Counted from the first letter of the stretch, positions 45,052 to 54,188 are shown. The stretch: 54,776 bases of DNA from an uncultured Lachnospiraceae bacterium (GCA_947176965.1 CAMWSU010000008.1:1-54776); one strand, 5' to 3'. Notes: generated by a model not told the origin, from the sequence alone. Translations and numbers: made by a program.

Positions 45052-45780
45052 TCATGCGTATTGCTTCGTGTGATAATCCATCAGATCAAAATAAAAATTC
45101 GTCAGCGTGCACTGCATATACGGATACAGCCACAGCAGACCAAGCCCGAAGCTGAGGACTGACAACAGCACGAGCGGAAGGAAGCTGACATAGAGATAGA
45201 GAAGCCGCGCTTTTTGACCTTTCATGACGCGCCGGCTCATTGCGCATACCTGCCCAAAACCATAATCGGGAAAATCAAGCGCAATGTAATAGCACTGAGA
45301 AAGCGACAAAATCAGGATACATGAGACAATCATGCCGCCAACCAAAAGAGCGGATATAAGCGGGAACAGATGGACGGAGCCCAAGTATACATAGGCTGAA
45401 AGCGCGATAATAAACGGAATCATGCATAGAAAAACAATGCCCATATAATAAAGCATGATCTTGATGCCAAGCTCGGAACGGGAGCGAAAACCGTAGAGAA
45501 GATCGTTTAGGGAAAACGGGCGTCCGGTCACAAAATTCATATACAGTCTCGCCTGTCCCAGCATGAATACGCCAAGCAGCAGATAGACCAGTATTTCAAT
45601 GACATAATAAAGAATCCGATTGGAAATCGTGAGCACGGATAATAGATCGCCTGCGAAATAAAGAATAAAGCCACAGCTGCATTCCATCAAAAGAAAGGCG
45701 CTGATCATTTTTCCGTAATTGCCGAGCAGCTGCACCTTGGCGGATGCTTTCAGCTCGGCGGAGGTCTTAGTCATATTCAT
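45052..45780 (-). CDS. DUF975 family membrane protein
   Basis: The protein has 242 residues from the ATG with complement at 45778-45780 behind GAGGAA. It begins with the amphipathic ELKASAKVQLLGNYGKMISAFLL and has six hydrophobic helices. The features YVYLGSVHLFPLI and FVTGRPFSLNDLLYGF fit the DUF975 family of Firmicutes inner-membrane proteins, whose function is unknown. First gene of the likely minus-strand membrane operon; two hairpins lie before it. Confidence 0.78.
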   Translation of the reverse strand: MNMTKTSAELKASAKVQLLGNYGKMISAFLLMECSCGFILYFAGDLLSVLTISNRILYYVIEILVYLLLGVFMLGQARLYMNFVTGRPFSLNDLLYGFRSRSELGIKIMLYYMGIVFLCMIPFIIALSAYVYLGSVHLFPLISALLVGGMIVSCILILSLSQCYYIALDFPDYGFGQVCAMSRRVMKGQKARLLYLYVSFLPLVLLSVLSFGLGLLWLYPYMQCTLTNFYFDLMDYHTKQYA

Positions 45781-45798
45781 CAAATTTATGTTCCTCAA

Positions 45799-45919
45799 TT
45801 TTATAAATAAAAATATCTCAGTCCGGAAGAATTTGCATGTAAAAGAACGCGCAGCGTTCTTTTTAACTTATAGGAAATTTCACAGTCCAAAAGAATGGCG
45901 CAACGCGCCATTCTTTTTT
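45799..45919. repeat. Two copies of the dispersed motif, each leading to a hairpin
   Basis: Copies B (45799-45834) and C (45865-45896) share the AAATTTCWCAGTYC core with 36489-36524. The hairpins are AAAAGAACGC (45841-45850, loop GCA, 45854-45863) and AAAAGAATGGCGC (45889-45901, loop AAC, 45905-45917), both with T-runs on the plus strand. The second lies directly behind the stop of the minus-strand SprA-like gene. Confidence 0.75.
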
Positions 45920-46370
45920 AGCATGCAAGATCCACATTCATGCCGGTATAGAGAAGGCTGTCCGTTGCTTTTTTATCCTGCTGGTAGGGATTATCTTCGT
46001 TGTAATATTTAATCTGTGTGGTCGTCTCGCCGCCGGCAACATAGCTGCGCCCGCATTCGGGACAGATGGCGGTCTTGAGAGTGACGCTTGCCTGCAATAC
46101 CTCGCCGTTTTTCTGCGCGGCTTTCTTATAAGCGTTGGAGACATGCTCCTGCTCATGAGCCCGTACACGGGAAGCGGAGGCTTCGGGGGAAATGTGTGAA
46201 GCGGACTTAAAAGAAACCATTTCGTCCGAACCGTCCTGATATTTCCGCTCCTTACAAGTCTCACATTCGGCGGGAGAGGATTTGCGCCCTGCCTGCTTAA
46301 TGGTAGATTCTCCGGGATTCTTAAGATAACTGCTGACGTTTGAAACGCCGCCAATACCACCGATTGTCAT
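45918..46370 (-). CDS. Small SprA-related putative metalloprotease
   Basis: The protein has 150 residues. It has an HExxH-type motif, AHEQEHVSNAY (about 90-100), two CxxC pairs (CETCKER and CPECGRSY) and a short Gly/Ser-rich start. This matches by eye the SprA-related family of putative metalloproteases. No signal peptide is visible. AGGAG precedes the start. Function in the cell is unknown; the isolated position on the minus strand gives no further hint. Confidence 0.65.
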   Translation of the reverse strand: MTIGGIGGVSNVSSYLKNPGESTIKQAGRKSSPAECETCKERKYQDGSDEMVSFKSASHISPEASASRVRAHEQEHVSNAYKKAAQKNGEVLQASVTLKTAICPECGRSYVAGGETTTQIKYYNEDNPYQQDKKATDSLLYTGMNVDLAC

Positions 46371-46480
46371 AATAATGCTCCTGCCTTTCTTTCCATTCTA
46401 TATGAAAATGTGTTTATCTTTTATGTGTAGATAATATTAACATACCCTGATTTTGCGGGCGTCCGTTGCTGTTTCTACTG

Positions 46481-46885
46481 TTAGTATTCTTTATACTGTA
46501 AATTGTCCCACCATTCCTCGATTGTCATGCCATAGCGCTGCTCAAACAGTCTGTTCGACTGCTCTCTGATCGTGGGATTTGTCAGATAAAGCGCGACCAC
46601 GGTAATAATGAGTATCACGTTCATAATCAGTCCGACGACGGCGGATGTAACGCCGGTCGTTGCGGTAGGATTCATCCGATCGCTGTTTCCCTTAGAAAGG
46701 AGCGCAAACAGAATCGCCAAAGATCCGGTAATAAAGGGAATATATACCGTACACAGGATCGTTGTCACAATGGTCGCAAGACCTAAAACAGAGGCGGCTG
46801 TCGCCATACCGTTGCGCGGCGGTGCGGTCTGTTCAAACTGATAACGCATGGGGGTATCGCCCTGATGCTGATTGCCGTAATCCAT
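46481..46885 (-). CDS. DUF4190-like small membrane protein
   Basis: The protein has 134 residues. A polar, Gln-rich start (1-25) is followed by ATAASVLGLATIVTTILCTVYIPFITGSLAILFALLSKG in pieces and a third helix near 80-102, then a charged tail ending EEWWDNLQYKEY. This two-to-three-helix arrangement with a Gly/Ser-rich first helix fits DUF4190-type proteins. Function unknown. A GGAG site is eight bases upstream. Confidence 0.65.
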   Translation of the reverse strand: MDYGNQHQGDTPMRYQFEQTAPPRNGMATAASVLGLATIVTTILCTVYIPFITGSLAILFALLSKGNSDRMNPTATTGVTSAVVGLIMNVILIITVVALYLTNPTIREQSNRLFEQRYGMTIEEWWDNLQYKEY

Positions 46886-47059
46886 AGTTTCGCTCCGTTT
46901 TGAATAGTTTTGCTAACATGATCGTTTCTATTCTATTTTATCACGCCTACATGACAATGACAAATCATTTTTTCCTGTGAGCAAAATATTCCGCTCGGAT
47001 TCTTTCCGCTGAAACTGAACGGCGGGGACTGGCATTTTTGGGAAGGACATGCTATCATA

Positions 47060-47131
47060 AAATGAGTTCTGCAAAGCAGAACTCATTTCGAAGAATTGCA
47101 AAGAATGTAAAACATTCTTTGCAATTCTTCG
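47060..47131 (+). other. Two perfect hairpins upstream of tex
   Basis: Stem 1: AAATGAGTTCTGC (47060-47072, loop AAA, 47076-47088). Stem 2 starts on the next base: 19 perfect pairs 47089-47107 and 47113-47131, loop TAAAA, containing the GAAGAATT start. They end 56 bases before the tex start codon, without T-runs. Confidence 0.85.
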
Positions 47132-47186
47132 GGGTGTGATGAAAACTGAGCTTTTCAGAATTTGCGGAAAGGAGTATGGCAGGGCA

Positions 47187-49643
47187 ATGGACATCATAGC
47201 AAAACTGAGGGAAGAACTGGGCGTGGAAAAATGGCAGGTGGAGGCGGCGGTCAAGCTGATCGACGAGGGGAACACCATACCGTTCATTTCGCGTTACCGC
47301 AAGGAGGCGACCGGCTCGCTGAACGATGAAATGCTGCGCAATTTGGATGAGCGCCTCTCCTATCTGCGGAATCTGGAGGAAAAAAAGACGCAGGTCATCG
47401 GCAGTATCGAGGAGCAGGGAAAGCTGACCGACGAACTGAAAAATAAAATCCTTGAGGCACAGACACTTGTAGCGATCGAGGATCTCTACCGCCCGTACCG
47501 CCCCAAACGTAAGACAAGAGCGAGCGTGGCAAAGGAAAAGGGGTTAGAGCCGCTTGCGTCCCTTTTGATGGAGCAGGACTATACCGGAAGCTTGGAGGAA
47601 GCCGCAGCAAGCTATATCAGTGAGGAAAAGGGAGTGGCGGACGCGGCGGAGGCTCTGCAGGGCGCAAAAGACATTATCGCGGAGCAGATTTCCGACGAAG
47701 CGGATTATCGCACCTATATCAGAGAGGCGACCGTAGACGAGGGCGTGCTGGTATCGACGGCGAAGGACGAGAAGCAGCAGAGCGTCTATGAGATGTACTA
47801 TCAGTATGAGGAGGCGGTCAAAAAAGCAGCCGGACACAGAATCCTTGCCCTAAACCGTGGCGAGAATGAAAAAATCCTGACTGTCAGCGTCCGCGCGCCG
47901 AGAGAACGGATTCTGCGCTATCTGGAAAAGCAGGTCATTGGGAAGGAGAACTCTGTGACGACGCCCGTCTTACAGGAAGTCATTGCAGACAGCTATGACA
48001 GATTGATAGCACCTGCTATTGAAAGAGAAATACGCAATGAACTGACCGAAAAAGCGGAGGATGGCGCGATCGGCGTGTTCGGTAAGAACTTAGAGCAGCT
48101 CCTGATGCAGCCCCCAATCACCGGAAAGGTCGTGCTCGGATGGGATCCGGCATTTCGGACGGGCTGTAAGCTGGCGGTCGTCGATGCGACGGGAAAGGTT
48201 TTGGATACCAAGGTCATTTATCCGACTGCGCCTCAAAATAAGGTGGCTGAGGCAAAGGCGGAATTAAAGAAACTGATACAAAAGTATAACATTGATTTAA
48301 TATCTGTCGGAAACGGTACGGCATCACGCGAATCCGAGCAGGTGATCGTGGAGTTGATCAAAGAAATAAACCGGCCGCTGAAATATGTGATCGTGAATGA
48401 GGCAGGGGCGTCGGTCTATTCTGCGAGTAAGCTGGCAACGGAAGAATTTCCGCAGTTTGATGTCGGACAAAGAAGCGCCGCCTCGATTGCAAGGCGCTTA
48501 CAGGATCCGCTTGCGGAGCTGGTGAAGATCGAGCCGAAAGCGATCGGCGTCGGGCAGTACCAGCATGACATGAATCAAAAGAAGCTGGGAGATGCGCTTC
48601 ATGCCGTCGTGGAGGACTGTGTGAACAAGGTGGGCGTGGACTTAAACACGGCATCCGCAGCACTGTTGGAGTATATTTCGGGCATCAGTAAGGCGATCGC
48701 GAAGAATATCGTGGATTATCGAGAAAAAAACGGGCGTTTTGTAAACAGAAAACAGCTTCTTGATGTGGCAAAGTTAGGGCCGAAGGCGTATGAACAGTGC
48801 GCGGGATTTTTGCGGATTCATGACGGTGAAAACGCTTTGGATGCGACGAGTGTGCATCCGGAATCCTACGAGGCGGCGGAAAAACTCATGAAACAGCTCG
48901 GTCTGACGATGGAGGATGTGCGCGCTGCATGGAAGCAGGCGGGAAAGAATCAGGGCGTCGGAGGAGCACAGGCAGGCGCACAGAACGCGCAGGATCAGAA
49001 CGCGCCGGCAGGCACACAGAATGCAGCAAAAGGTGGAGATAAAAAAGAACAGACGTTACGGAATGGGCGCGGGAGAGGCGGTCAGATCGTGATCCGCAAT
49101 ACGAACACGGCAATGGGAAAGGCACTTGCCGCCGCGATGGGCGGAATGACATTGACGACGGAGCGCTCAGATAACGGCACAGGAAAACGTTCGGACAAGA
49201 GCCATGGCGCAAATCAGGAGAAAGAACAGAGAAGAGGAAGCGTCCTTGCGGCGAAAATATCCGATCCGGCCGCACTTGCCGCAGAGCTGGGAATCGGCGA
49301 GATTACCTTGAAAGATATTGTGGCAGAATTGGAGAAGCCCTCCCGCGATCCGCGTGAGAGCATGCCGGCGCCTATCTTGCGGAGCGACGTATTAGATATG
49401 AAGGACTTAAAGCCGGGGATGATCCTGAAAGGAACCGTGCGCAATATTGTTGATTTTGGCGCGTTTGTGGACATCGGGGTACATCAGGACGGATTGGTGC
49501 ATATCTCCCGCATCACGCAGCGCTTTATCAAGCATCCGCTGGAGGCGGTCAGCGTCGGAGACATTGTGGATGTGAAGGTGTTGGAAGTGGATACGGCGAA
49601 AAAGCGGATCGCCCTGACCATGAGGCTTGACGAGAAAGAATAG
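47187..49643 (+). CDS. tex: Tex family RNA-binding transcription accessory protein
   Basis: The protein has 818 residues from the ATG at 47187 (MDIIAKLREELGVEKWQVEAA, the normal Tex start); an upstream extension to 47136 is not needed. Domains in order: Tex N-terminal helical part, YqgF-like RNase H fold with GWDPAFRTGCKLAVVDATGK, double helix-hairpin-helix (about 475-560), then an Ala/Gln/Gly-rich insert (about 585-685), and a C-terminal S1 domain (GMILKGTVRNIVDFGAFVDIG). Normal Tex is about 720 residues; the insert accounts for the excess. Tex binds nucleic acid and is tied to transcription and virulence or toxin expression in other bacteria. Confidence 0.93.
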   Translation: MDIIAKLREELGVEKWQVEAAVKLIDEGNTIPFISRYRKEATGSLNDEMLRNLDERLSYLRNLEEKKTQVIGSIEEQGKLTDELKNKILEAQTLVAIEDLYRPYRPKRKTRASVAKEKGLEPLASLLMEQDYTGSLEEAAASYISEEKGVADAAEALQGAKDIIAEQISDEADYRTYIREATVDEGVLVSTAKDEKQQSVYEMYYQYEEAVKKAAGHRILALNRGENEKILTVSVRAPRERILRYLEKQVIGKENSVTTPVLQEVIADSYDRLIAPAIEREIRNELTEKAEDGAIGVFGKNLEQLLMQPPITGKVVLGWDPAFRTGCKLAVVDATGKVLDTKVIYPTAPQNKVAEAKAELKKLIQKYNIDLISVGNGTASRESEQVIVELIKEINRPLKYVIVNEAGASVYSASKLATEEFPQFDVGQRSAASIARRLQDPLAELVKIEPKAIGVGQYQHDMNQKKLGDALHAVVEDCVNKVGVDLNTASAALLEYISGISKAIAKNIVDYREKNGRFVNRKQLLDVAKLGPKAYEQCAGFLRIHDGENALDATSVHPESYEAAEKLMKQLGLTMEDVRAAWKQAGKNQGVGGAQAGAQNAQDQNAPAGTQNAAKGGDKKEQTLRNGRGRGGQIVIRNTNTAMGKALAAAMGGMTLTTERSDNGTGKRSDKSHGANQEKEQRRGSVLAAKISDPAALAAELGIGEITLKDIVAELEKPSRDPRESMPAPILRSDVLDMKDLKPGMILKGTVRNIVDFGAFVDIGVHQDGLVHISRITQRFIKHPLEAVSVGDIVDVKVLEVDTAKKRIALTMRLDEKE

Positions 49644-49712
49644 GACTGCGGAGTGAGCCGGGGGCTTCGGCCTGTAGTATAGATCAGGAAAGGATAAAAA
49701 GGAATCATCCGA

Positions 49713-50162
49713 ATGGAACGAACAGAAGAAGTAGAATTGACGGTGTTATGCCTCATACACAGGGAAGACGCATACCTTTTGCAGGACCGGGTCAAAAAGG
49801 ACTGGAAAGGTTATACCATGCCGGGCGGACATGTGGAGCCCGGAGAGTCCATTGTGGATGCTGTTGTCCGTGAGATGCGGGAGGAAACAGGCTTGACCGT
49901 CATCCATCCGAAGCTTTGCGGAATAAAGCAATTCCCGATAGATCATGGGAGGTATCTTGTTTTTCTTTTTTCGGCGGATACATTTGAGGGAGAACTCCGA
50001 TCTTCAGAAGAAGGAGAAATGCATTGGGTCAAAAAGGATGAATTATTAAATGTAAATTTAGTAAATGACTTTTACGAGCTGCTCCAGGTAATAACGGACG
50101 ACCAATTGACAGAATTTCAGTATGTGATCGAAGGCGGTGAGTGGAAGGTACTGTTAAAATAA
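49713..50162 (+). CDS. Nudix hydrolase (MutT-like)
   Basis: The protein has 149 residues. The Nudix box is complete: GGHVEPGESIVDAVVREMREETGL with GX5EX7REUXEEXGU spacing (shown here only for the pattern; key residues are the REMREE glutamates). It hydrolyses nucleoside diphosphates linked to another moiety, perhaps oxidised dNTPs, as in MutT. The YxxxPGGH context and LEELNVNLVNDF-like tail fit 8-oxo-dGTP pyrophosphatases of Firmicutes. It follows tex by 69 bases and is followed by the gpsA-like gene after 43. Confidence 0.88.
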   Translation: MERTEEVELTVLCLIHREDAYLLQDRVKKDWKGYTMPGGHVEPGESIVDAVVREMREETGLTVIHPKLCGIKQFPIDHGRYLVFLFSADTFEGELRSSEEGEMHWVKKDELLNVNLVNDFYELLQVITDDQLTEFQYVIEGGEWKVLLK

Positions 50163-50205
50163 CACAAGGTTGGTTTACTTTACTATGAGAGTTGGAGGAG
50201 GGATC

Positions 50206-51165
50206 ATGAAAATTGCAGTGATTGGCTGCGGTCGCTTTGGGACGTTTATCGCGTGGTATCTGGACAGCATTGGGCACCATGTTATGTTATACGGGCGCAA
50301 AACGTCGAAACATATGGAACAGTTGATGAGAGAGCGCAGGAATGAATTTCTGTCCCTTCCGGAATCGGTTGCGCTCACAACGAGTCTGCAAACTTTGGAG
50401 GAATCCGAAGTGGTCGTAATCTCCATAAACGCGCAGGGGCTTTCGGCACTTATGGAGGAGCTTAAGCGTTACGACATGCAGGATAAGATCATTGTACTGT
50501 GTATGAAGGGCATTGAAATCGCTACAAAACGACGGTTGTCACAGATTGTAGAGGCGGCTTTTCCGCAGGCAAAGATCGCCGTCTGGCTTGGCCCTGGACA
50601 TGTGCAGGATTTTTATCGCAATATCCCGAACTGCATGGTCATTGACAGTAGGGATGAAGCGGTCAAAAAGCAGCTTGTTGATGCGTTTTCCGGCAGTTTA
50701 ATCCGCTTTTACTACGGACAGGATATGATCGGAAATGAGATCGGTGCCGCCGCTAAAAATGTGATTGGTATCGCTGCGGGGATGTTGGACGGACTTTGTC
50801 TTTCATCGTTAAAAGGAGCGTTGATGTCGCGCGGCACCAGGGAGGTAGCGCGCTTGATCAAGTCGATGGGTGGCAATGAACTGTCGGCTTACGGTCTTTG
50901 TCATTTAGGGGATTATGAAGCGACCGTTTTCTCGCCGCACAGCCACAACAGGCAGTTTGGGGAAAGCTTTGTAAAGGGGGAGAATTTTTTTGCGCTCGCC
51001 GAAGGCTATTATACGGTCGTCGCCCTTGTGGGGCTCGGAAAAGAGTATTATACCGAGCTTCCCATCTGCAATGCCGTTTATGATATTTTGTATAGAAAGA
51101 AAGACGCAAAACAGATATTGGATGAGCTATTCACAAGGAGCATCAAAAACGAATTTACCCCTTAG
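50206..51165 (+). CDS. NAD(P)-dependent glycerol-3-phosphate dehydrogenase-like protein
   Basis: The protein has 319 residues from the ATG at 50206, behind GGAGGAGG; the frame is open further upstream but lacks a site. The Rossmann start is KIAVIGCGRFGTFIAWYL, and the C-terminal half shows GAAKNVIGIAAGMLDGL, ALMSRGTREVARL and GLCHLGDYEATVFSPHSHNR, the pattern of GpsA. GpsA makes sn-glycerol-3-phosphate for phospholipids. It is a little short and divergent (LCHLGD where GpsA has LAGxGD), so a second, specialised copy is possible; the symbol is left out. Confidence 0.78.
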   Translation: MKIAVIGCGRFGTFIAWYLDSIGHHVMLYGRKTSKHMEQLMRERRNEFLSLPESVALTTSLQTLEESEVVVISINAQGLSALMEELKRYDMQDKIIVLCMKGIEIATKRRLSQIVEAAFPQAKIAVWLGPGHVQDFYRNIPNCMVIDSRDEAVKKQLVDAFSGSLIRFYYGQDMIGNEIGAAAKNVIGIAAGMLDGLCLSSLKGALMSRGTREVARLIKSMGGNELSAYGLCHLGDYEATVFSPHSHNRQFGESFVKGENFFALAEGYYTVVALVGLGKEYYTELPICNAVYDILYRKKDAKQILDELFTRSIKNEFTP

Positions 51166-51175
51166 GAGGAGCATC

Positions 51176-52225
51176 ATGACGGCAGAGGAGCTCAAAGTAC
51201 GCCAACTAACGAATCAATATTTAATTGTTCCGGGGGATAAGCTGACGGTGGTTCGGGATCTATGCGGTATCCAATCGCAGTTTATGGTAAATGCAATGCA
51301 TTCATTGAAGATCCGCTGTAATGATTACGAGGAATCCACTGTGAAAACCGGTCTTGTTAAAAACTGGACAATACGGGGAACAGTCCACGTTTTTGCCGAA
51401 GACGATTTAGGGCTGTTCCTTCATTGTGATAATGGGGAAAACTACAGGCGGAATGAATGGAACGGGAAGTCCTTTTGGAATCAAAGAGAGGTGTGGGTGC
51501 TGACACCCGAGCGGCAGAAATACCTATCGGAAGTGATCCTGGATGCACTGAAAGAAGAACCGCATACAAGAGATGAATTGAAAGCCATTTGCACGGAAAA
51601 CGGCATGACGGAGGCGGAAGAGGGCAGTATGTTTGACCAATGGGGCGGCGGCATTCGCGAGCTTTGCGAGAGGGGCTTTATGAACTATGTGGTTCAGGAG
51701 AAAAAAGCATACTGTTTATCGCCTGCGTTCTCACCCATTCCGCAGGAGGAAGCGGAGCTTGAGATTGCGAGAAGATATTTTACAAACATCGCTCCGGCGA
51801 CGATCCATGATGCCATGTACTTTTTTCATGCGCCTGCCGCACAGGTAAAAAAGTGGCTTTCCGCGCTTCCGGTAACAAGCGTGGAATGCGGCGGCAAAAC
51901 CTATTATTATATCGAAAATGGGAAGTCTTATGCGCACGATATTCCTGAATGCCTGTTTCTTGCCGGTTTTGACCAGTTGATGCTGGGATATGAAAAAAAG
52001 GAGAGCCTGTATTTAGAGCCTGAAAACATGCGTTCCATTTTTAATCTTGCTGGGATTGTGATGCCCCCGGTCATGCTTAACGGGCAGGTAGTCGGAAAAT
52101 GGAAAAAGAAAGGTCACAAGCTGTCGATCACATTGTTTACCGCGGTCGGAGAGCACGGCGAGTCCGTGATCAGGGAAAAGGCGGAGTCTCTTTGGGAGGA
52201 TATTTCTTCGATTGAAATATTTTGA
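51176..52225 (+). CDS. Winged-helix DNA-binding protein of the AlkZ / HTH_42 family
   Basis: The protein has 349 residues from the ATG at 51176, behind TTAGGAGGAGC. The N-terminal GIQSQF holds the QxQ motif of AlkZ-type DNA glycosylases, and the body has the tandem winged-helix pattern ARRYFTNIAPATIHDAMYFF and FLAGFDQLMLGYEKK. AlkZ unhooks interstrand crosslinks in producers of azinomycin; most relatives have unknown targets. A DNA repair role is therefore a family-based inference. It starts ten bases after the gpsA-like gene and is probably co-transcribed. Confidence 0.8.
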   Translation: MTAEELKVRQLTNQYLIVPGDKLTVVRDLCGIQSQFMVNAMHSLKIRCNDYEESTVKTGLVKNWTIRGTVHVFAEDDLGLFLHCDNGENYRRNEWNGKSFWNQREVWVLTPERQKYLSEVILDALKEEPHTRDELKAICTENGMTEAEEGSMFDQWGGGIRELCERGFMNYVVQEKKAYCLSPAFSPIPQEEAELEIARRYFTNIAPATIHDAMYFFHAPAAQVKKWLSALPVTSVECGGKTYYYIENGKSYAHDIPECLFLAGFDQLMLGYEKKESLYLEPENMRSIFNLAGIVMPPVMLNGQVVGKWKKKGHKLSITLFTAVGEHGESVIREKAESLWEDISSIEIF

Positions 52226-52409
52226 TTGGCAAAAATAGTTATGACTATAATGAAATGCTATTTGTATGCCGATAAAATATGTAGTTCAAAAGGATGAGAT
52301 GCATGATGAGAGTAGAACATGCATAGTGTGCTATATGTCAAAAAAGATATAAACTACAAATATAGGTAATAATAAGCTTATCGGAGAGTGCAGAAGGAGG
52401 TAAAAAGGA

Positions 52410-53295
52410 ATGAGGATCAAAAAAAATAGGAGCATGCGAGAAGGGTTCTAAGAAAAAAGGCATCGGGAATATCCTATTAGCAAGCTTATTCATAGCAGCT
52501 GCGTTGAATACGCGGCCGTTAGAAGTAAAGGCTGCAACGGCGTATATGGATCAGGAGAGTAATGATTCATTTGCAGAAGCGCAGTTTATCGCCAGAAATT
52601 CGATGTCGGCTTCAAACACGGTTTCCGGCAACACATCAGGTTACAAGTATGTAACGGGTAATCTGACAGGAAGAGAGGACGAAGATTGGTATTGGCTGAT
52701 GCTTAGTCCGGAGTTTGACAGTTATCTTACGATCGACAATGCGACGGGAACAATCAATATTGATATTTTAGATGAAAAAGAGACAGTACTTTATACATTT
52801 TCCTATAATGGGGTTTCCGGTGCGGAAAATGTATTTAATATTAGGATAAGTGACACCGGATTTTATTATTTTCGGCTGTATCATGATGATAGCACAACTG
52901 TAAGCTATCGATTTATGGTCGGGAACCCGGAATATCATTTGGATAGCTATACGCATTCATTCGGAAGACAGACCTTACCGGCAAAGGGTACATGGGAGGA
53001 TGTTGTCGATTTACGTACTGTTTCAGTAATTCCGAGAGGAGCTACCGGCTATCGGATTACTGTGTCGGGATGCAGTACCACTGTTTGCTCGAAGCGCTAT
53101 TTTTCCAGAGAATCCAGTAGCGGATGGGCGGCAACAAACACAACTTATATGAAAGACCTGCCGGTGGTGGATGCGTCATTACTTGCGCAGAAATGGGGCG
53201 TCCGGTATATCTCCGCAAGCAAGTCAAATGAGGTATTTACGCCGCAGTTCAAAATAGATTATGTCTATCCGGATCTGCCGGCAAATGAACGATAG
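52410..53295 (+). CDS. Secreted beta-sandwich protein interrupted by an A8 frameshift
   Basis: A perfect AGGAGGT and the ATG at 52410 open a frame that stops after 13 codons (52449-52451). If one A of the A8 run at 52419-52426 is left out, the frame reads MRIKKIGACEKGSKKKGIG and continues through a signal peptide (GNILLASLFIAAALN) into the long frame to 53295, 294 residues in all. The mature part has a PPC-like (pre-peptidase C-terminal) beta-sandwich: SNDSFAEAQ, GREDEDWYWLML, DTGFYYFRLYHDD. The rest is unrecognised. Without the shift there is no signal peptide and no ribosome site. It could be phase variation, slippage during transcription, or a sequence error. Confidence 0.75.
52419..52426 (+). 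other. A8 homopolymer at the frameshift point
   Basis: Eight A in a row, ten bases after the start codon. Seven would restore the frame. Confidence 0.75.
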
Positions 53296-53307
53296 GAGGT
53301 ATCTTTC

Positions 53308-54156
53308 GTGAAAATTTTCTATAACAGCATTTACGATAGTAAAAATGTGGCTCATAACAACCAATCCATATTTCAATATATCACACATGGAACAAAGCAG
53401 GAAAAGAAAGGGCCGGTTGATTCTTTGGTAGGTATTGACCGGGAACGTTTCTCCTTCTATCTTGAGAACAGGAACAATCCGCGTGCCCTGCTGGATGCAA
53501 TTAATTTTTTTGAAGGACTGCATGGCACCGATAATAACGGTGACTTTTGGCTTGGAGAAGGGTATGAGCAGATTATCCCTAAGTCTGCGATCCCGCGGAT
53601 TAAGACGGAAGCTTTACCTGAACTGAAAGCCACGAATAACAAACTTTGTCTGTCATCCCGAAGCTATGTCTCTTATACGTCGAAAGGCGGTGTGGCGTTT
53701 GCCTGCGCGGTTGGCAAACAAAATTTGATGCTGGCATCTACGGAAAGTGCGTTTTGGCTTGAAAGCGGGAGAGGAGCAACAAAGGACTATAAGGAGATGT
53801 TTTCAACGGTGTCTGTCATTGGAGGGCTGATCAGGGATTCTATAAACGGTCTATACTGGACACCCAAAGCGGACGTGAGGCAGGCGTTGGCAAACGTCGG
53901 CATTAAACCGGGAAAATTCAGCATTTCCGTAGACGGGGAAGAGAGAACCTATTATTTATATGAGGATGGCAGGGTTGACACGGAGAAAGTAGCATTAAAT
54001 CTTGTTGACAGATATAATCGTATGAATTTCCTGAAGGGTCATTCCGTAGGGGATGAGGTCACGGTGTTCGGGCGGAAATATAAAATTGATGAGGACGGGC
54101 ACATTCATGTACCGACAGAAAATTTTTGGGTCAGCGGTGAGTTTAACACCAAATGA
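53308..54156 (+). CDS. Unknown protein, 282 aa
   Basis: The start lies behind TAGGAGGT, 12 bases after the previous gene, so the two are likely co-transcribed. There is no signal peptide or membrane helix. The sequence has ENRNNPRALLDAINFFEG, a Ser-rich stretch around LCLSSRSYVSYTSKGGVAF and a well-formed end IDEDGHIHVPTENFW. I do not recognise a family; the shape recalls small Firmicutes proteins found with DUF3879-like genes, but that is only an impression. Its neighbour suggests a surface- or export-related job. Confidence 0.65.
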   Translation: MKIFYNSIYDSKNVAHNNQSIFQYITHGTKQEKKGPVDSLVGIDRERFSFYLENRNNPRALLDAINFFEGLHGTDNNGDFWLGEGYEQIIPKSAIPRIKTEALPELKATNNKLCLSSRSYVSYTSKGGVAFACAVGKQNLMLASTESAFWLESGRGATKDYKEMFSTVSVIGGLIRDSINGLYWTPKADVRQALANVGIKPGKFSISVDGEERTYYLYEDGRVDTEKVALNLVDRYNRMNFLKGHSVGDEVTVFGRKYKIDEDGHIHVPTENFWVSGEFNTK

Positions 54157-54188
54157 AAAAGTGGGGTTTATACAAAAATTTCCTGTTG

